Notes: generated by a model not told the origin, from the letters alone. Shown: positions 40,294 through 51,427, numbered from the stretch's first letter. The stretch is 64,000 nucleotides of DNA from Nanobdellota archaeon (GCA_018816245.1 JAHIVW010000003.1:62001-126000), one strand, 5' to 3'. Translations and numbers: made by a program.

Positions 40294-40515
40294 AGGATCA
40301 ATCGGAATAAGATGGGAGTTAAGGAGGGTGGCTTTAAGTAGATTCCCCCTCCCACTCCCACTTGGGGGGTGTGTAGTCAAATTTTGACTAAAAGGGTTTT
40401 TAAAGTTATCACCCAAGGGTGGTTTATAAAGGTTTGGTCTTCTCCAACTTCGACAATAGCCTTAAATAGCAAGTATCGTATACAATCATGTCCTCAGCAG
40501 AGGACGTTTTTGCCT

Positions 40516-40860
40516 ATGTCTTCAGCGCATCAAGGCTCCGATGTGAAGTCTGACATTCTGCTCCATATCAAGGACGCGGAAGAGCAGGCCCGCACCCTCG
40601 TGTCCGAGGCGATGGATCGCAAGGATGTGCTGATCCGGGAAGCGGCTGAAAAGGTTGCTGCGTGGGAGGCGAAGGAAGCGGACGAGATCCGCACTGCCTT
40701 TGCTGACTCACTCAAGAAAGAACTTGACGAGATTCACAACGCGCCTGAGCACTCCCGGAAAGCAAGCTCAGCTGCGACCATCCGCCAGGCAGCGGAAAAA
40801 AAGCGGTCTGCGGCCTTGGACATCCTTTCCAGGGAGTTTGATGTATTGATTACTGGGTAA
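40516..40860 (+). CDS. atpH: A-type ATP synthase subunit H (stalk)
   Basis: A 114-residue, highly helical, Ala/Glu/Lys-rich coiled-coil protein (DAEEQARTLVSEAMDRKDVLIREAAEKV) typical of the AhaH peripheral stalk subunit. First gene of the nine-gene ATPase operon. A TATA-like CCTTAAATAG at about 40459-40468 gives a leader of some 25 bases. The weak sequence conservation is normal for this subunit. Confidence 0.8.
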   Translation: MSSAHQGSDVKSDILLHIKDAEEQARTLVSEAMDRKDVLIREAAEKVAAWEAKEADEIRTAFADSLKKELDEIHNAPEHSRKASSAATIRQAAEKKRSAALDILSREFDVLITG

Positions 40861-40862
40861 CT

Positions 40863-42683
40863 ATGTTTTCTCCAGAACCAATGGTTCGAGTCACGGTAGC
40901 GGCGCCCCGAGAAGTATTAAACGAGACCATCGAGACGCTCCACAAAGCAAAGCTCCTCCATCTCGATCCGCACGATCCAAAGGACGGTGTCGGTATTGGT
41001 GACCCGCTCCCGAATGCTGACCACATCTCAAAACTGCTCGTGAGTTTGGCAGGCCTTCGTGCACTCGTTCCGTCGAACAAACCGCCTGTAGACATGAAAC
41101 TCACGATCAAGAAGGCAGAAGAAATCGAACAGCGCGTTCGTTCGCGTGCACAGAAGTTTCACATAAGAATACAAGAAGCAGAGCATGACATTCGTGCAGC
41201 CGAGGAAGTCCTCGAGCAACTCTCGTTCTTGGACCAGCTCGGCATCAAAGAAACAAAGATGTTAACAGGCTACGAATACCTGTCAAGCGCCATTGGAACG
41301 GTTTCCAATCCTGACGCACTTGAGCAGCTTCCTGCTTCTACCATCCAGTTTAGTTCCCCACGGAAGCGAAAAGCAGAAGGGGGCATTGCCATCTTCTATT
41401 CCCATGAACAAGAGGAACAGGTCCGCGACATACTTGCAGTCGCCGGCTTCACACCGGTTACGGTTCCCGTACAGTTCACTGAAATCATAATTAAGAAGGA
41501 GATTGCACTTGTCACGAAACGCAAACAAATGGCAACCGCAGAATGTAATGAAGCACGGGCAGGCTTGCAGAAGATTGCTGATGAAGAAGGCCCGATCCTT
41601 GCGGCCGTTGAGAACTTCATTACTGCTGAAGTTCGGAAAGGAGAAGCACCGCTCCAGTTCGCGGTGAGTGATTTCACTTTTGTTATCTCTGGCTGGCTTC
41701 CAAAAAAAAACAAAGAAGATTTAGAGACCAAACTGCACGCAATTAACAAGCATATTTACATACAAACAGAAGAGGCAACGCAAACCGCGCCCATCAAGTT
41801 TAGGAACAACCCCGTGACTCGCCCCTTTGAGTTCTTCCTCCGTTTGTACACGCTCCCGCGGTACGGAGAATTTGAACCAACCCTCTTGACCTTCTTGACC
41901 TTTCCCATGTTCTTTGGGATGATGCTTGGTGACATTGGGTACGGAATCACGGTGTTCCTTGCGTTCGGCTTGCTCCGCTGGAAACTTCCCCAGTACGGCG
42001 GCCTCTTCCTGATCTTCATGATATCATCCGCCTGGACCATTGCCTTTGGTTATTTCTTCGGTGAATTCTTTGGTGCTGAAGAAGTCTTTGGTTATCACTT
42101 ATACCCCTTCATTCACCGCGTCACTGAGGTAAGTCAAATGCTCGTCGCGACCTTGGTAATTGGTGTTGCCCATATCGGGCTTGCCTACACGATCGGCTTT
42201 GTCAACAAACTCAAGAGCCACGGCATCAGGCACGCCATCTTTGGCAAAGGGTCCTGGCTCCTCCTCGAAGCAGGTGGGGTCCTCTGGTTCCTGGATGTGT
42301 TCAATGTCTACGCGTTCAACCAGCTCTACTCTCTGGGTATAGTTGGAATTGCCATTATCATGCTTTTGGTTGGTGAAGGACCGCTCGGTCTGATTGAAGT
42401 GCCAGGCCTTGCCTCAAACATCCTTTCCTATACCCGACTTGCAGCTGTTGGCCTTGCCTCAGCGTCACTCGCAGTCCTCGCGAACACTATGGCAGGCCAG
42501 CTATTCGCCCAAGGTGGATTCATGATCGTTGCTGGCGTCCTAGTCCTGCTCGCGATCCACACACTCAATATCTTAATTGGATTGCTTGATTCATTCCTGC
42601 AATCCCTGCGTCTCCACTACGTCGAGACGTTCACAAAGTTTTATCAAGGGAATGGTGAGGCATATAAACCATTCGGATCATAG
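40863..42683 (+). CDS. atpI: A-type ATP synthase subunit I (a-subunit)
   Basis: A 606-residue membrane subunit: a soluble N-terminal half with long helices that contacts the stalks, then about eight transmembrane helices. The ion channel region includes MLGDIGYGITVF, and the essential arginine lies in LSYTRLAAVGLAS (helix 7). It guides protons or sodium ions past the K ring. Two bases separate it from atpH. Full length for the family. Confidence 0.93.
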   Translation: MFSPEPMVRVTVAAPREVLNETIETLHKAKLLHLDPHDPKDGVGIGDPLPNADHISKLLVSLAGLRALVPSNKPPVDMKLTIKKAEEIEQRVRSRAQKFHIRIQEAEHDIRAAEEVLEQLSFLDQLGIKETKMLTGYEYLSSAIGTVSNPDALEQLPASTIQFSSPRKRKAEGGIAIFYSHEQEEQVRDILAVAGFTPVTVPVQFTEIIIKKEIALVTKRKQMATAECNEARAGLQKIADEEGPILAAVENFITAEVRKGEAPLQFAVSDFTFVISGWLPKKNKEDLETKLHAINKHIYIQTEEATQTAPIKFRNNPVTRPFEFFLRLYTLPRYGEFEPTLLTFLTFPMFFGMMLGDIGYGITVFLAFGLLRWKLPQYGGLFLIFMISSAWTIAFGYFFGEFFGAEEVFGYHLYPFIHRVTEVSQMLVATLVIGVAHIGLAYTIGFVNKLKSHGIRHAIFGKGSWLLLEAGGVLWFLDVFNVYAFNQLYSLGIVGIAIIMLLVGEGPLGLIEVPGLASNILSYTRLAAVGLASASLAVLANTMAGQLFAQGGFMIVAGVLVLLAIHTLNILIGLLDSFLQSLRLHYVETFTKFYQGNGEAYKPFGS

Positions 42684-42742
42684 AAGGAGATTCAATCTAT
42701 AATATCACTCCCCGTTTACGGGATGAAAAATGGAGGTAGAGT

Positions 42743-42952
42743 ATGACAGAATATATCGCAATCGGTGCTGCGCTGGCAATCGGGTTGTCCGCAATCGGCG
42801 CAGGACTTGCAGAAAAAGAGATTGGTGCTGCTGCAATCGGCGCGATGGCGGAAAAGGAAAGCCTCTTCGCAAAGGGGCTGATTTTGACCGTCATTCCGGA
42901 AACCCTCGTGATTTTCGGACTCGTCGTTGCGTTGCTGATCACTGGTTTGTAA
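42743..42952 (+). CDS. atpK: A-type ATP synthase subunit K (c-ring proteolipid)
   Basis: A 69-residue single hairpin of two transmembrane helices. The ion-carrying glutamate lies in VIPETLVIFGLV. The first helix is AIGAALAIGLSAIGAGLAEKEIG. Single-hairpin size implies a ring of two-helix protomers. GGAGGTAGAG precedes the ATG at ideal distance, consistent with high expression. The 59-base gap before it is the longest in the operon and may hold a processing site. Confidence 0.93.
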   Translation: MTEYIAIGAALAIGLSAIGAGLAEKEIGAAAIGAMAEKESLFAKGLILTVIPETLVIFGLVVALLITGL

Positions 42953-42986
42953 GTGATCAGCACACAACCACCATACGTGAGGAACT

Positions 42987-43565
42987 ATGGGCCTTGACAC
43001 TGTCTTGGAAAATATCCAGAAGAATGCAAAGCAGGCAGCTGATGCTGCGTTGCAAGAAGCCAAAGATCACGAAAGCAGACTCATGGCAGAAGCAAAGGAT
43101 AGGCTTGCTGCACTCCGGACCGCGGAGCAGCAGCATGTTGAACAAGAGCTTATGGCAATCAAGTCGCAGCTTTCGGTGAGAAAGGAACTCTCAGAACGAG
43201 TATCGATCCTTCTTACAAAGAAGCAGGCAATGGATGCTGTCTATGACGCGTTTGAGAAACAGCTGACGACCGGGGCAGCACGCGGTCGTTTGTTTACCAA
43301 ACTTGTCTCAACTGCAAAGGCTGCAATGAGTAAACCAGGAGCCGTCTACGTTGACGCGGCGGATGTTGCCCATGCAAAGAAGGCGTTTCCACAAGCAACC
43401 GTGAAAACGCAAACCATGCGAGGCGGTCTTGTTGCAGAAAGCAAAGACGAAAAGCAGCTCGTTGATCTGCGCCTCGAAACCATCATCGATGTGCTCCGTT
43501 CGCGAATTGATGCGCGCGTCGCCGAAGCGTTGTTTTCAGAAAAGAAGGTCATGAAAAAGAAGTGA
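42987..43565 (+). CDS. atpE: A-type ATP synthase subunit E (stalk)
   Basis: A 192-residue peripheral stalk subunit: a long N-terminal coiled coil (QAADAALQEAKDHESRLMAEAKDRL) and a C-terminal globular part with GGLVAESKDEKQLVDLRLETIID, which is the typical family end. It pairs with H in the peripheral stalk. GTGAGGA precedes the ATG. Confidence 0.9.
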   Translation: MGLDTVLENIQKNAKQAADAALQEAKDHESRLMAEAKDRLAALRTAEQQHVEQELMAIKSQLSVRKELSERVSILLTKKQAMDAVYDAFEKQLTTGAARGRLFTKLVSTAKAAMSKPGAVYVDAADVAHAKKAFPQATVKTQTMRGGLVAESKDEKQLVDLRLETIIDVLRSRIDARVAEALFSEKKVMKKK

Positions 43566-43569
43566 TCGT

Positions 43570-44640
43570 ATGAAACACTCCTCCCTCTCCGGCAAACTGT
43601 CGTTCGGCTCCTATCCGTACACCATTACTCGGGTGAAGGTTATGCAGTCGTTCCTGATCAAACCAGACGACTATTACCGGATGAAGAAGATGGGAACGAA
43701 CGAAATTGTGCGCGTCCTAGAAGAGGGAGAATATAAGAAAGAGATTGACGCACTCTCGAACGACTACCAAGGACTGGAACTTATCGAACTCGCCTTGAAC
43801 GAGAATCTTGCGAAAACCATGAACAAACTCCTGAAGATTGCCATTGCCCCTCCAGTGCAACAGGTGATCCGGAGCTATGCAAACAAGTGGATTGTCAATA
43901 ACTGCAAGGCAATTATCCGGGCGCGGTTCAACCAATCAAGTCTTCAGGATCTTCAGTACGCCATTATCCCGATCGTCCCAATTACGTATCAGGATGCCGA
44001 GGTGTTCCTTCGCGAACCACTTGAAGACATGGCACTCCGATTCGCTTCGTTCACTGGTGCCGATAGAAGTGAACTGCAGGCTGCGGTCCGTGACGGGAAT
44101 GGAAGCCATATTGAGTACGTACTCGACCGCGCTTATTTCAACAATATGATCAAGCTGCGACTCCAGTTGAACCTCAAACCAACTGACCCACTCCGTGAGT
44201 TCCTGCGTAACTTAACCACCGCACTCAACATCAAAAACATCCTCCGGCTCCAGGCCGTTGGAACCGATCAGGAGACTATCAGGAAATTCGTTCTCAGGGG
44301 ACGCCACCGCTATGGCAACCCACAGCGAAACCTGCTTGCAAATCTTCTGCATGCCCGAGACTTCTCGGAATGTATTTCGATTATCAAAGCATCTCCCTTT
44401 CACACGCTCGTCACAGAAGGGATGGAGAAAAATCTCACGGTCCTCGAAGACCGGCTCGAGCAGTTCCTCCTCCAGCAGGCATCGTCACTGTTGCACCGGA
44501 AACCGCTCTCTATCTCACCAATCTTCGGGTATCTCCTTCAAAAAGAGATTGAACTGCGAAACATCCGCCTGCTCCTCCACGCACGCAACCTCGGATTACC
44601 AGAGGAGTTTGTTGACCAAAATCTCTTGATTGCATCGTGA
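43570..44640 (+). CDS. atpC: A-type ATP synthase subunit C (rotor connector, V-ATPase d)
   Basis: A 356-residue helical protein of the V-ATPase d/AC39 family that couples the central stalk to the K ring. It shows the threefold helical repeat with YAI-type loops and LREFLRNLTTALNIKNILR. GTGATC precedes the ATG; it starts four bases after atpE. Length is normal. Confidence 0.9.
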   Translation: MKHSSLSGKLSFGSYPYTITRVKVMQSFLIKPDDYYRMKKMGTNEIVRVLEEGEYKKEIDALSNDYQGLELIELALNENLAKTMNKLLKIAIAPPVQQVIRSYANKWIVNNCKAIIRARFNQSSLQDLQYAIIPIVPITYQDAEVFLREPLEDMALRFASFTGADRSELQAAVRDGNGSHIEYVLDRAYFNNMIKLRLQLNLKPTDPLREFLRNLTTALNIKNILRLQAVGTDQETIRKFVLRGRHRYGNPQRNLLANLLHARDFSECISIIKASPFHTLVTEGMEKNLTVLEDRLEQFLLQQASSLLHRKPLSISPIFGYLLQKEIELRNIRLLLHARNLGLPEEFVDQNLLIAS

Positions 44641-44644
44641 TCCT

Positions 44645-44977
44645 ATGGAAACAAACATCGCTATTGTCGGCGACGAGTACTTCGTTGTGGGCTTCCAGCT
44701 CGCTGGGGTCAAACGAACCGTGATCGCTGACGAAGCGACCATTAACAAGAAACTCGAGGCTGTCCTTGATCGGAAAGACATAGGTATCGTGATCATGCAG
44801 CACACAGACTTTGAGAAACTGAACCAGCGACTCAAGGATCGCGCGATGACACAAGTCAAACCAACAGTTGTGGTGCTCTCGCACGATACGTCAGCAGAAG
44901 AAAATCTGCGTCTCATGATCAAACGGTCATTGGGTATTGACCTGTGGTCAAAGGAGAACGCGCACAAAAGCGCATGA
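44645..44977 (+). CDS. atpF: A-type ATP synthase subunit F (central stalk)
   Basis: A 110-residue subunit F: IAIVGDEYFVVGFQLAGVKRTVIADE matches the N-terminal Rossmann-like half, followed by IGIVIMQHTDFEKL. It joins D in the rotating stalk. ATG 44645 follows GTGATCCT; four bases separate it from atpC. Confidence 0.92.
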   Translation: METNIAIVGDEYFVVGFQLAGVKRTVIADEATINKKLEAVLDRKDIGIVIMQHTDFEKLNQRLKDRAMTQVKPTVVVLSHDTSAEENLRLMIKRSLGIDLWSKENAHKSA

Positions 44978-44986
44978 GGTGGAACT

Positions 44987-46735
44987 ATGGTGAAGAAAGG
45001 AACAGTGTATCGCGTCTCAGGACCCGTAGTGATGGTTGATGGACTCGATGCAAAGATGTACGACGTTGTTCGCGTCGGATCTGAAAACCTGGTCGGTGAA
45101 GTAATCCGAATCGATCCGGATAAGATTACGGTCCAGGTGTACGAAGATACCAGTGGGCTCACGCCCGGGGAACCGGTTGAGAACACCGGCAATCCACTTT
45201 CGGTGGAACTCGGTCCCGGTCTCCTAATGGGTATCTATGATGGGATCCAGCGCCCCTTGAACGAGCTCATGAAAAAAACAGGGGACTTCATCACTCGTGG
45301 TGCAACAGCAAACGCGCTTGACCGGTCCAAGAAGTGGGCATTCACGCCCCGTGTCAAGAAAGGCGACACCGTCGGACCAGGGACCGTTCTCGGAACTGTG
45401 CAGGAAACCGAGACAATCGAACACAAGATTCTTGTTCCACCAAAGGTCTCAGGAAAGATCAAGGACATCAAGAAAGGCTCATTCACAATCGAAGAACCTA
45501 TTGGATCCCTTGCAGACGGAACCCCCCTTCGCCTCATACATATCTGGCCGATCCGGCAGCCTCGTCCGGTGACAAAGAAACTGACACCAGAACTCCCCCT
45601 TGTGACCGGGCAACGCATCCTTGATGCACTCTTCCCGCTTGCAAAAGGCGGGACCGCAGGCATTCCTGGCCCGTTCGGATCAGGAAAGACCGTTACCCAG
45701 CAACAGCTGGCAAAATGGAGTGACACCCAAGTTGTGGTGTATATTGGGTGCGGTGAACGCGGGAACGAAATGGCCGATGTGCTGAAGGAATTCCCAGAAC
45801 TCATCGATCCCAAGACCAACAAGCCGCTCATGGAACGAACCATCTTGATCGCAAACACATCCAACATGCCCGTGGCAGCACGTGAAGCATCGATTTACAC
45901 CGGCATCACGATTGCAGAATACTACCGGGACATGGGATATGACGTCTCTTTGATGGCTGACTCAACAAGTCGCTGGGCAGAAGCCATGCGAGAGATTTCA
46001 TCCCGACTTGAGGAAATGCCTGGTGAAGAAGGCTATCCGGCATACTTGTCAACACGATTGTCTGAATTCTATGAGCGCGCCGGTCGCGTCCAGCCACTCG
46101 GGAAAGACGACATCGGTTCGATCTCAATTATCGGTGCGGTCAGCCCGCCGGGCGGTGACTTCTCCGAACCAGTAACGCAATCAACCCTCCGGGTAGTAAA
46201 AACCTTCTGGGCACTTGACGCAAAACTGGCACAGCGGCGTCACTTCCCAGCCATCAACTGGTTGACCTCCTACAGCCTCTACCAGAAAACCCTTGGACCA
46301 TGGTATGCGGAACATGTCGCTTCAGACTGGAACGAGGTCATGGCAAAGGCACGAACCATCCTCCAAGAAGAGGAACGGCTCCAAGAAATCGTGCAGCTTG
46401 TCGGTTCTGATGCGCTCCCTGATCCGCAACGGTTGACCTTGGAAATTGCGCGCATGTTGCGTGAATTCTTCCTGCAGCAGTCCGCATTCCACGAGATTGA
46501 CGCTTATTCCGATCTCAAGAAGAGTTATCGCTTGGTGAAAGCGATCTTATCCTTCGAAGAACGCGCCAAGGATGCGCTCAAGAACGGCGCTCCGATCAAC
46601 GACATCCTGGAAATGGAGGCGAAGAATAATATCGCAAATGCAAAGTTCACTAAAGATGACGAAAAACTACTTGCAGAAACAGAAAAAGAAATTCAAAAGG
46701 AGCTCATGTCGCTTGTGAAAGCAGCGACAGTATAG
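44987..46735 (+). CDS. atpA: A-type ATP synthase subunit A (catalytic)
   Basis: A 582-residue catalytic subunit with Walker [13 protein letters not shown], the ER-containing [13 protein letters not shown] and [18 protein letters not shown], and the long non-homologous insertion characteristic of V/A-type A subunits. Together with B it forms the hexameric head. GAGGTGG precedes the ATG. Length is typical and no intein is present. Confidence 0.97.
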   Translation: MVKKGTVYRVSGPVVMVDGLDAKMYDVVRVGSENLVGEVIRIDPDKITVQVYEDTSGLTPGEPVENTGNPLSVELGPGLLMGIYDGIQRPLNELMKKTGDFITRGATANALDRSKKWAFTPRVKKGDTVGPGTVLGTVQETETIEHKILVPPKVSGKIKDIKKGSFTIEEPIGSLADGTPLRLIHIWPIRQPRPVTKKLTPELPLVTGQRILDALFPLAKGGTAGIPGPFGSGKTVTQQQLAKWSDTQVVVYIGCGERGNEMADVLKEFPELIDPKTNKPLMERTILIANTSNMPVAAREASIYTGITIAEYYRDMGYDVSLMADSTSRWAEAMREISSRLEEMPGEEGYPAYLSTRLSEFYERAGRVQPLGKDDIGSISIIGAVSPPGGDFSEPVTQSTLRVVKTFWALDAKLAQRRHFPAINWLTSYSLYQKTLGPWYAEHVASDWNEVMAKARTILQEEERLQEIVQLVGSDALPDPQRLTLEIARMLREFFLQQSAFHEIDAYSDLKKSYRLVKAILSFEERAKDALKNGAPINDILEMEAKNNIANAKFTKDDEKLLAETEKEIQKELMSLVKAATV

Positions 46736-46745
46736 GGAGGATACT

Positions 46746-48134
46746 ATGGCATCACTCAACGTAAAAGAATACAAAACTATTGACAGCGTTGCAGGACCAC
46801 TCCTGTTCGTCAAACAAACTCATCCCGTGGGGTATGGCGAGCTTGTCCGGATCACGTTATCTGATAAAACAACTCGGCTTGGTCAGGTTCTCGATACCAG
46901 CAACGATCTCGTGGTTGTCCAATCATTCGAAGGAACGCGCGGTATTGACAAGAAGGCGTCGGTCCGGTTTCTCGGTGATGTGATCCGACTGAAGGTATCC
47001 GAAGATATGCTTGGCCGCACCTTTAACGGCCGCGGTGAACCGATTGATGGCGGCCCTGCGGTTATTCCTGATGCCGAACTGGACATCAATGGTGCAACGA
47101 TTAACCCGTATGCTCGCGGGCCACCTGCTGATTTTATCCAGACCGGGATCTCAACAATCGATGCGATGAACACGCTGGTGCGTGGTCAGAAGCTGCCGAT
47201 CTTCTCGAATTCCGGGCTGCCGCACAATGATATTGCGTTGCAGATTGCACGGCAAGCAAAGGTGCGCGGTCAAGGAGAGAAGTTCGCCGTGATCTTTGCT
47301 GCTATGGGAATTACCTATGAAGAAGCGCAGAAGTTCCAGCGGGAGTTCGAGGAAACCGGTGCACTTGAACGCGTGGTCGTGTTCTTGAACCTCGCAGACG
47401 ATCCTGCTGTCGAGCGACTCATCACGCCACGAATGGCGTTGACGGCAGCTGAATATTTTGCCTACCAGAAGAACATGCATGTGCTCGTCATCCTCACTGA
47501 CATGACAAACTACTGCGACTCGCTCCGTGAGATCGGCAGTGCGCGTTCCGAGGTGCCGGGGCGCCGTGGTTACCCAGGTTACATGTACACCGATCTCGCC
47601 ACCATTTACGAGCGGGCCGGCATGATCAAAGGGCGAAAGGGATCAGTTACCCAGATTCCGATTCTCACTATGGTTGGTGATGATATCACCCACCCGATTC
47701 CTGACCTGACAGGCTACATTACCGAAGGACAGATTGTGTTGTCACGGGAACTTCACCAAAAAGGCATTTACCCACCAGTTGACGTGCTTCCAAGTCTGTC
47801 TCGGCTGATGAACCAAGGAATCGGTAAGGAAAAGACCCGCGAAGACCATAAACAAGTGTCCGACCAATGCTATGCCGGGTACGCTGAAGGTCGTGACTTG
47901 CGCGGTCTTGTTGCGATTGTCGGTGAGGAGTCGCTGTCCAACCGAGACCGGAATCTGCTCACCTTCGCAGCAGCCTTTGAGAACCTGTTTGTCCGGCAAG
48001 GATCGCATGAGGATCGTGACATTGAAACAACGCTGAACATATCCTGGAATCTCTTGTCCAAGATCCCTGAAAGTGAACTTACCCGAATCGAGCCAGAAAT
48101 CAAGAAGAAGTACTACAAAAAGGAGAAGCAATGA
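46746..48134 (+). CDS. atpB: A-type ATP synthase subunit B (regulatory)
   Basis: A 462-residue B subunit. The degenerate P-loop position is [20 protein letters not shown], and [14 protein letters not shown] and [30 protein letters not shown] are diagnostic. It binds nucleotide but is not catalytic. GGGAGG lies seven bases before the ATG; its end overlaps atpD by four bases. Confidence 0.97.
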   Translation: MASLNVKEYKTIDSVAGPLLFVKQTHPVGYGELVRITLSDKTTRLGQVLDTSNDLVVVQSFEGTRGIDKKASVRFLGDVIRLKVSEDMLGRTFNGRGEPIDGGPAVIPDAELDINGATINPYARGPPADFIQTGISTIDAMNTLVRGQKLPIFSNSGLPHNDIALQIARQAKVRGQGEKFAVIFAAMGITYEEAQKFQREFEETGALERVVVFLNLADDPAVERLITPRMALTAAEYFAYQKNMHVLVILTDMTNYCDSLREIGSARSEVPGRRGYPGYMYTDLATIYERAGMIKGRKGSVTQIPILTMVGDDITHPIPDLTGYITEGQIVLSRELHQKGIYPPVDVLPSLSRLMNQGIGKEKTREDHKQVSDQCYAGYAEGRDLRGLVAIVGEESLSNRDRNLLTFAAAFENLFVRQGSHEDRDIETTLNISWNLLSKIPESELTRIEPEIKKKYYKKEKQ

Positions 48135-48745
48135 CCGATGTCAAGCCAACGCGTTCGGAGCTACTGAACTTGAAGCGCAAGATCAAGCTTGCGCAGACGG
48201 GCCACAAACTTCTCAAGCGGAAGCGCGATGGCCTGATCATTGAATTCTTCGGTGTATTGAAGAATGCGCGAACGGTCAGGAAGGATCTTGCTGAAAAGTT
48301 TGTTGGGAGTCAGGAAAATCTTGCCAGCACCATTGCCCTTGATGGGATCGTGGAAATCAAATCTGCTGCCCTTGCACTCAAAGATATGCCAGCAATCGAT
48401 CTTGATGTAAAGAACATCATGGGTGTGACGGTTCCTAGGATCAAACGGCAAGGAAAGCCCAAAACCCTCTTTGAACGTGGCTACGACGTCTTTGCCCCTT
48501 CACTCAGGCTCGAGAAAACATCCCAATCCTATGAAACGCTCTTGTCTGACGTGATTGCAGCTGCTGAAGTGGAAACGACCTTACGGAAGCTGCTCTGGGA
48601 AATTGAACGAACCAAGCGCCGGGTGAATGCCCTTGAGTTTGCGGTCATCCCCAAACTCCAGAAACAGGCAACGTTCATCAACATGCGTCTCGAGGAGATG
48701 GAACGCGAGACTATCTTCCGCATGAAGCGCATGAAAGCTGGTTAG
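48131..48745 (+). CDS. atpD: A-type ATP synthase subunit D (central stalk)
   Basis: A 204-residue helical rotor subunit: an N-terminal [29 protein letters not shown] and a C-terminal [21 protein letters not shown] antiparallel coiled coil. Last ATPase gene; the operon order H-I-K-E-C-F-A-B-D is that of methanogen-type archaea. Confidence 0.95.
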   Translation: MTDVKPTRSELLNLKRKIKLAQTGHKLLKRKRDGLIIEFFGVLKNARTVRKDLAEKFVGSQENLASTIALDGIVEIKSAALALKDMPAIDLDVKNIMGVTVPRIKRQGKPKTLFERGYDVFAPSLRLEKTSQSYETLLSDVIAAAEVETTLRKLLWEIERTKRRVNALEFAVIPKLQKQATFINMRLEEMERETIFRMKRMKAG

Positions 48746-48778
48746 GGCTTTTTTAATGGCTGCGCCCAAAAGAAGGTT

Positions 48779-48979
48779 ATGAGTGTGAAGCTCGTCAGCT
48801 TCTGGATCCTTGGAGGGATTCTCCAGTTTGCCGGTATCTGGATCCTGGGAAATGTTCAGCCTGGTCTGGGCGTCTCTGACTTTACCTACGGGGCCATGCT
48901 CGTGCTTGCATTCATTTTGATCTTACTTGCCGGCCTCGCCTGGATTTCTGTCGCTGTGGCAACACGACATTCCTTTTGA
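48779..48979 (+). CDS. Two-helix small membrane protein
   Basis: A 66-residue protein of two transmembrane helices (VSFWILGGILQFAGIWIL and AMLVLAFILILLAGLAWI) joined by a short GLGVSDF loop. It starts 33 bases after atpD and may be co-transcribed. Its last 68 bases overlap the 3' end of the antiporter gene on the other strand. No family recognised. Confidence 0.55.
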   Translation: MSVKLVSFWILGGILQFAGIWILGNVQPGLGVSDFTYGAMLVLAFILILLAGLAWISVAVATRHSF

Positions 48980-50270
48980 CCTCTTTCTTCCGTTCTTCCT
49001 CTTCTCGTTTTTGTTGCTTTTCGATTTTCTTCAGTTCATTTTCAGCTTTCGTTGCCTCGACTTCTGTCTTGTTTTCTTCCTTCTTGGGAAGATCCCAGCG
49101 GGACAAGAACTTGATTGCAATCGTTGTATAGATTGTGGTTGCGAGAATCACCGTGAAGACCACATCGGAATAGAGGGTCGCATTGGGAAATCCTTCAATT
49201 GTCCGTGGCAGCTGCGACAGGACTGCAGCCGCAAGACCGCGGGGAATCATGATCCGCATCAGGTTGCGTTCCTTCTTTGGCAAGCGCATCTTGAGGGTGC
49301 TGACATGCACAACCAGGAAACGCAAGACAATCATGATCGCGGCAAGGGCAAGACCGTAAAGGAAGTACACCGGCGTAATGGTTGCAATGATGCCGAGGAA
49401 AACAAAGAAGAACGAACGGATGAAAAAGGACACCTCTGCCTGGAAGGTACGGAAGAGGTGGTTCACCTCGATCCGCTTGTCAAGCCGAAGCATGGTGGTG
49501 AATGCGCGTCCATTCCCGAGGACAATCCCGAAAGCAAGCGCTGCGATTGCGCCACTGCCTGATGATGCTTCCACAAAGGCATAGATCATGAAGAGCGCTG
49601 CAAGCGTGAGCATGTAATCGAACTGCCGTCCCTTCAATCGTTCGAGGATGAGCAGCCACCCAACACCAGCCACCAATCCGATCACTGCACCAATGGAAAA
49701 GGCAGCCACCACACTCGCCAAGGGCGAGACGGTGTTGACCTGAGTAATGATCCCAATCAGTGCAATAGGGATGACGATCGTCAGCGGATCACTGATAATC
49801 GACTCAAGATTGAGGAGTGTTTTGACGCGTTCTTGAATGTGTAATTTCGTTGTCAACGAAATGACGATTGCTGAGCTGGTTCCTCCAAGAATCGCACCAA
49901 GCAGCAACCCTTCCAACGGATCAATCCCGAGCAAAAAGGTTGCAAACGCTCCGACAAAAAGCATCGAGGCTCCCACATGGAGGATGGCTAAGAGCGAACT
50001 CCGGGGGACATGCCGCACGACCTGGTAGAAATCCATGTTGAGCCCGGCATCAAAGAGGATGATGAGCAAGGCGAGGGCAGCCATAAGCGGCAGGATCGAG
50101 ATAAACAGGCTAACTTGAACGAGATTCAGCCCGGGACCGATAATCAATCCCAGCAAGAGCAGCCAGATAAGATCAGGGATGCGAGTCTTCTCGAAAATAA
50201 GGGAGCCGAGATACCCCAACACGATCGTTGCACTGAAAAGAGCAAGCAAGCTGAATGGCTCAACGACCAT
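48912..50270 (-). CDS. Na+/H+ antiporter (CPA family)
   Basis: A 452-residue transporter with about 12 helices. IILFDAGLNMDF and LNLESIISDPLTIVI (the ion-binding Asp helix) are as in CPA1/CPA2 antiporters. About 55 charged residues (KKEENKTEVEATKAENELKKIEKQQKREE) form a cytoplasmic coiled-coil tail. ATG 50270 is the homology start. Lying next to the ATPase operon suggests joint ion homeostasis. Confidence 0.9.
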   Translation of the reverse strand: MVVEPFSLLALFSATIVLGYLGSLIFEKTRIPDLIWLLLLGLIIGPGLNLVQVSLFISILPLMAALALLIILFDAGLNMDFYQVVRHVPRSSLLAILHVGASMLFVGAFATFLLGIDPLEGLLLGAILGGTSSAIVISLTTKLHIQERVKTLLNLESIISDPLTIVIPIALIGIITQVNTVSPLASVVAAFSIGAVIGLVAGVGWLLILERLKGRQFDYMLTLAALFMIYAFVEASSGSGAIAALAFGIVLGNGRAFTTMLRLDKRIEVNHLFRTFQAEVSFFIRSFFFVFLGIIATITPVYFLYGLALAAIMIVLRFLVVHVSTLKMRLPKKERNLMRIMIPRGLAAAVLSQLPRTIEGFPNATLYSDVVFTVILATTIYTTIAIKFLSRWDLPKKEENKTEVEATKAENELKKIEKQQKREEEERKKEVKRNVVLPQRQKSRRGRQVRSK

Positions 50271-50360
50271 AACAGGTATTTCTTGTGGCTCTTTAAATTC
50301 AGGAGGAGAATACAAAGAAGGTATATAAAGCCCTCTACCTCACTATAGCGATACGATCCT

Positions 50361-50786
50361 ATGGGAGAATTCAACGCTCGTAGCATGATCCGGAAACGGA
50401 AGCATTTCCGCTGGCTTTCCAGAGGGAAGAAGCGCCAAATGAAGAAACTCTGGCGCATGGATCCCCTGAAAGGAGCCCCCCGAGGCCGGGGTATTGTGCT
50501 CAAAAAGAAGGGAATCGAACAAAAGCAGCCGCACTCCGGTATCATCAAGGCGGTCCGAGTTCAGATCGTGAAGAACGGAATTCCAGTCACAGCAGTTATT
50601 CCTGGAACCGGTGCCGTCAAGTTCATTGACGAACATGATGAAGTAATGCTTGAGGGTCTTGGTGGATCACAAGGTGGTGCCATCGGATCCATGCACGGGG
50701 TGAAATACAAGGTTGTCGCGGTGAATGGTATTGCCCTCTCCGAGCTCCTGAAGGGCAAGAAAGAGAAGCCGCGTGGTGGCGCATGA
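50361..50786 (+). CDS. rps12: Ribosomal protein uS12
   Basis: A 141-residue archaeal S12: [36 protein letters not shown], then [14 protein letters not shown] and [17 protein letters not shown]. It forms the decoding centre. A TATA-like GGTATATAAAG at about 50320-50330 drives a short leader. It overlaps rps7 by four bases. The usual elongation factor genes do not follow. Confidence 0.95.
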   Translation: MGEFNARSMIRKRKHFRWLSRGKKRQMKKLWRMDPLKGAPRGRGIVLKKKGIEQKQPHSGIIKAVRVQIVKNGIPVTAVIPGTGAVKFIDEHDEVMLEGLGGSQGGAIGSMHGVKYKVVAVNGIALSELLKGKKEKPRGGA

Positions 50787-51388
50787 CGACTTCATTGCTC
50801 CTCTTTAATCGTTGGGATACCACTCAGGTCGCGGTGACCGATCCCGGCCTCAAGAACTACATCAATTTGAGTCCGAAAATCATCCCACGAACAAACGGAT
50901 TGTTTACTTCCCGACCGGTCTCGAAAGTCAAGGCAACGATTGTTGAGCGGTTTGTGAACAAACTGATGGTGCCCGGTCATCGAGGGAAGAAACATAAGAT
51001 TACAAGCGGTCGATGTACCGCCAGTAATCAGGCAATCCTGCTTGCAGTTCGAGAAGCATTTGATCTTATTGAGAAACGCACAAAGAAGAATCCGGTTCAA
51101 GTCTTGGTTCAGGCAATCGAGAACGCGGCACTTTATGAAGAGATCGCTGCCTACAGACTCGGTGGTATCATTGCCCGGCAGGCAGTTGTTGTTTCACCGT
51201 ATCGCCGGCTTGATTTGGCCCTTCGGCACATCACCCAAGGCATTTATGGTGCTTCCTTCAGGAGCAAAAAGTCCCTTGCCGCGGCGATTGCTGACGAACT
51301 GATTGCCGGTGCTGCGAACGATGCTCAGCGGTCTGTTGGTGTCAGGGAACGCCAGCGACTCGAAAAAGAAGCCGAAGGTGCTCGGTAA
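50783..51388 (+). CDS. rps7: Ribosomal protein uS7
   Basis: A 201-residue archaeal S7: [38 protein letters not shown] in the N-terminal half and [37 protein letters not shown] in the centre. It organises the head of the small subunit with S12 as operon partner. Start ATG shares bases with the rps12 stop. Confidence 0.95.
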   Translation: MTTSLLLFNRWDTTQVAVTDPGLKNYINLSPKIIPRTNGLFTSRPVSKVKATIVERFVNKLMVPGHRGKKHKITSGRCTASNQAILLAVREAFDLIEKRTKKNPVQVLVQAIENAALYEEIAAYRLGGIIARQAVVVSPYRRLDLALRHITQGIYGASFRSKKSLAAAIADELIAGAANDAQRSVGVRERQRLEKEAEGAR

Positions 51389-51427
51389 GCAGCGGCACTT
51401 TAAATACGAGGACAGCTAAGGGTCTAT

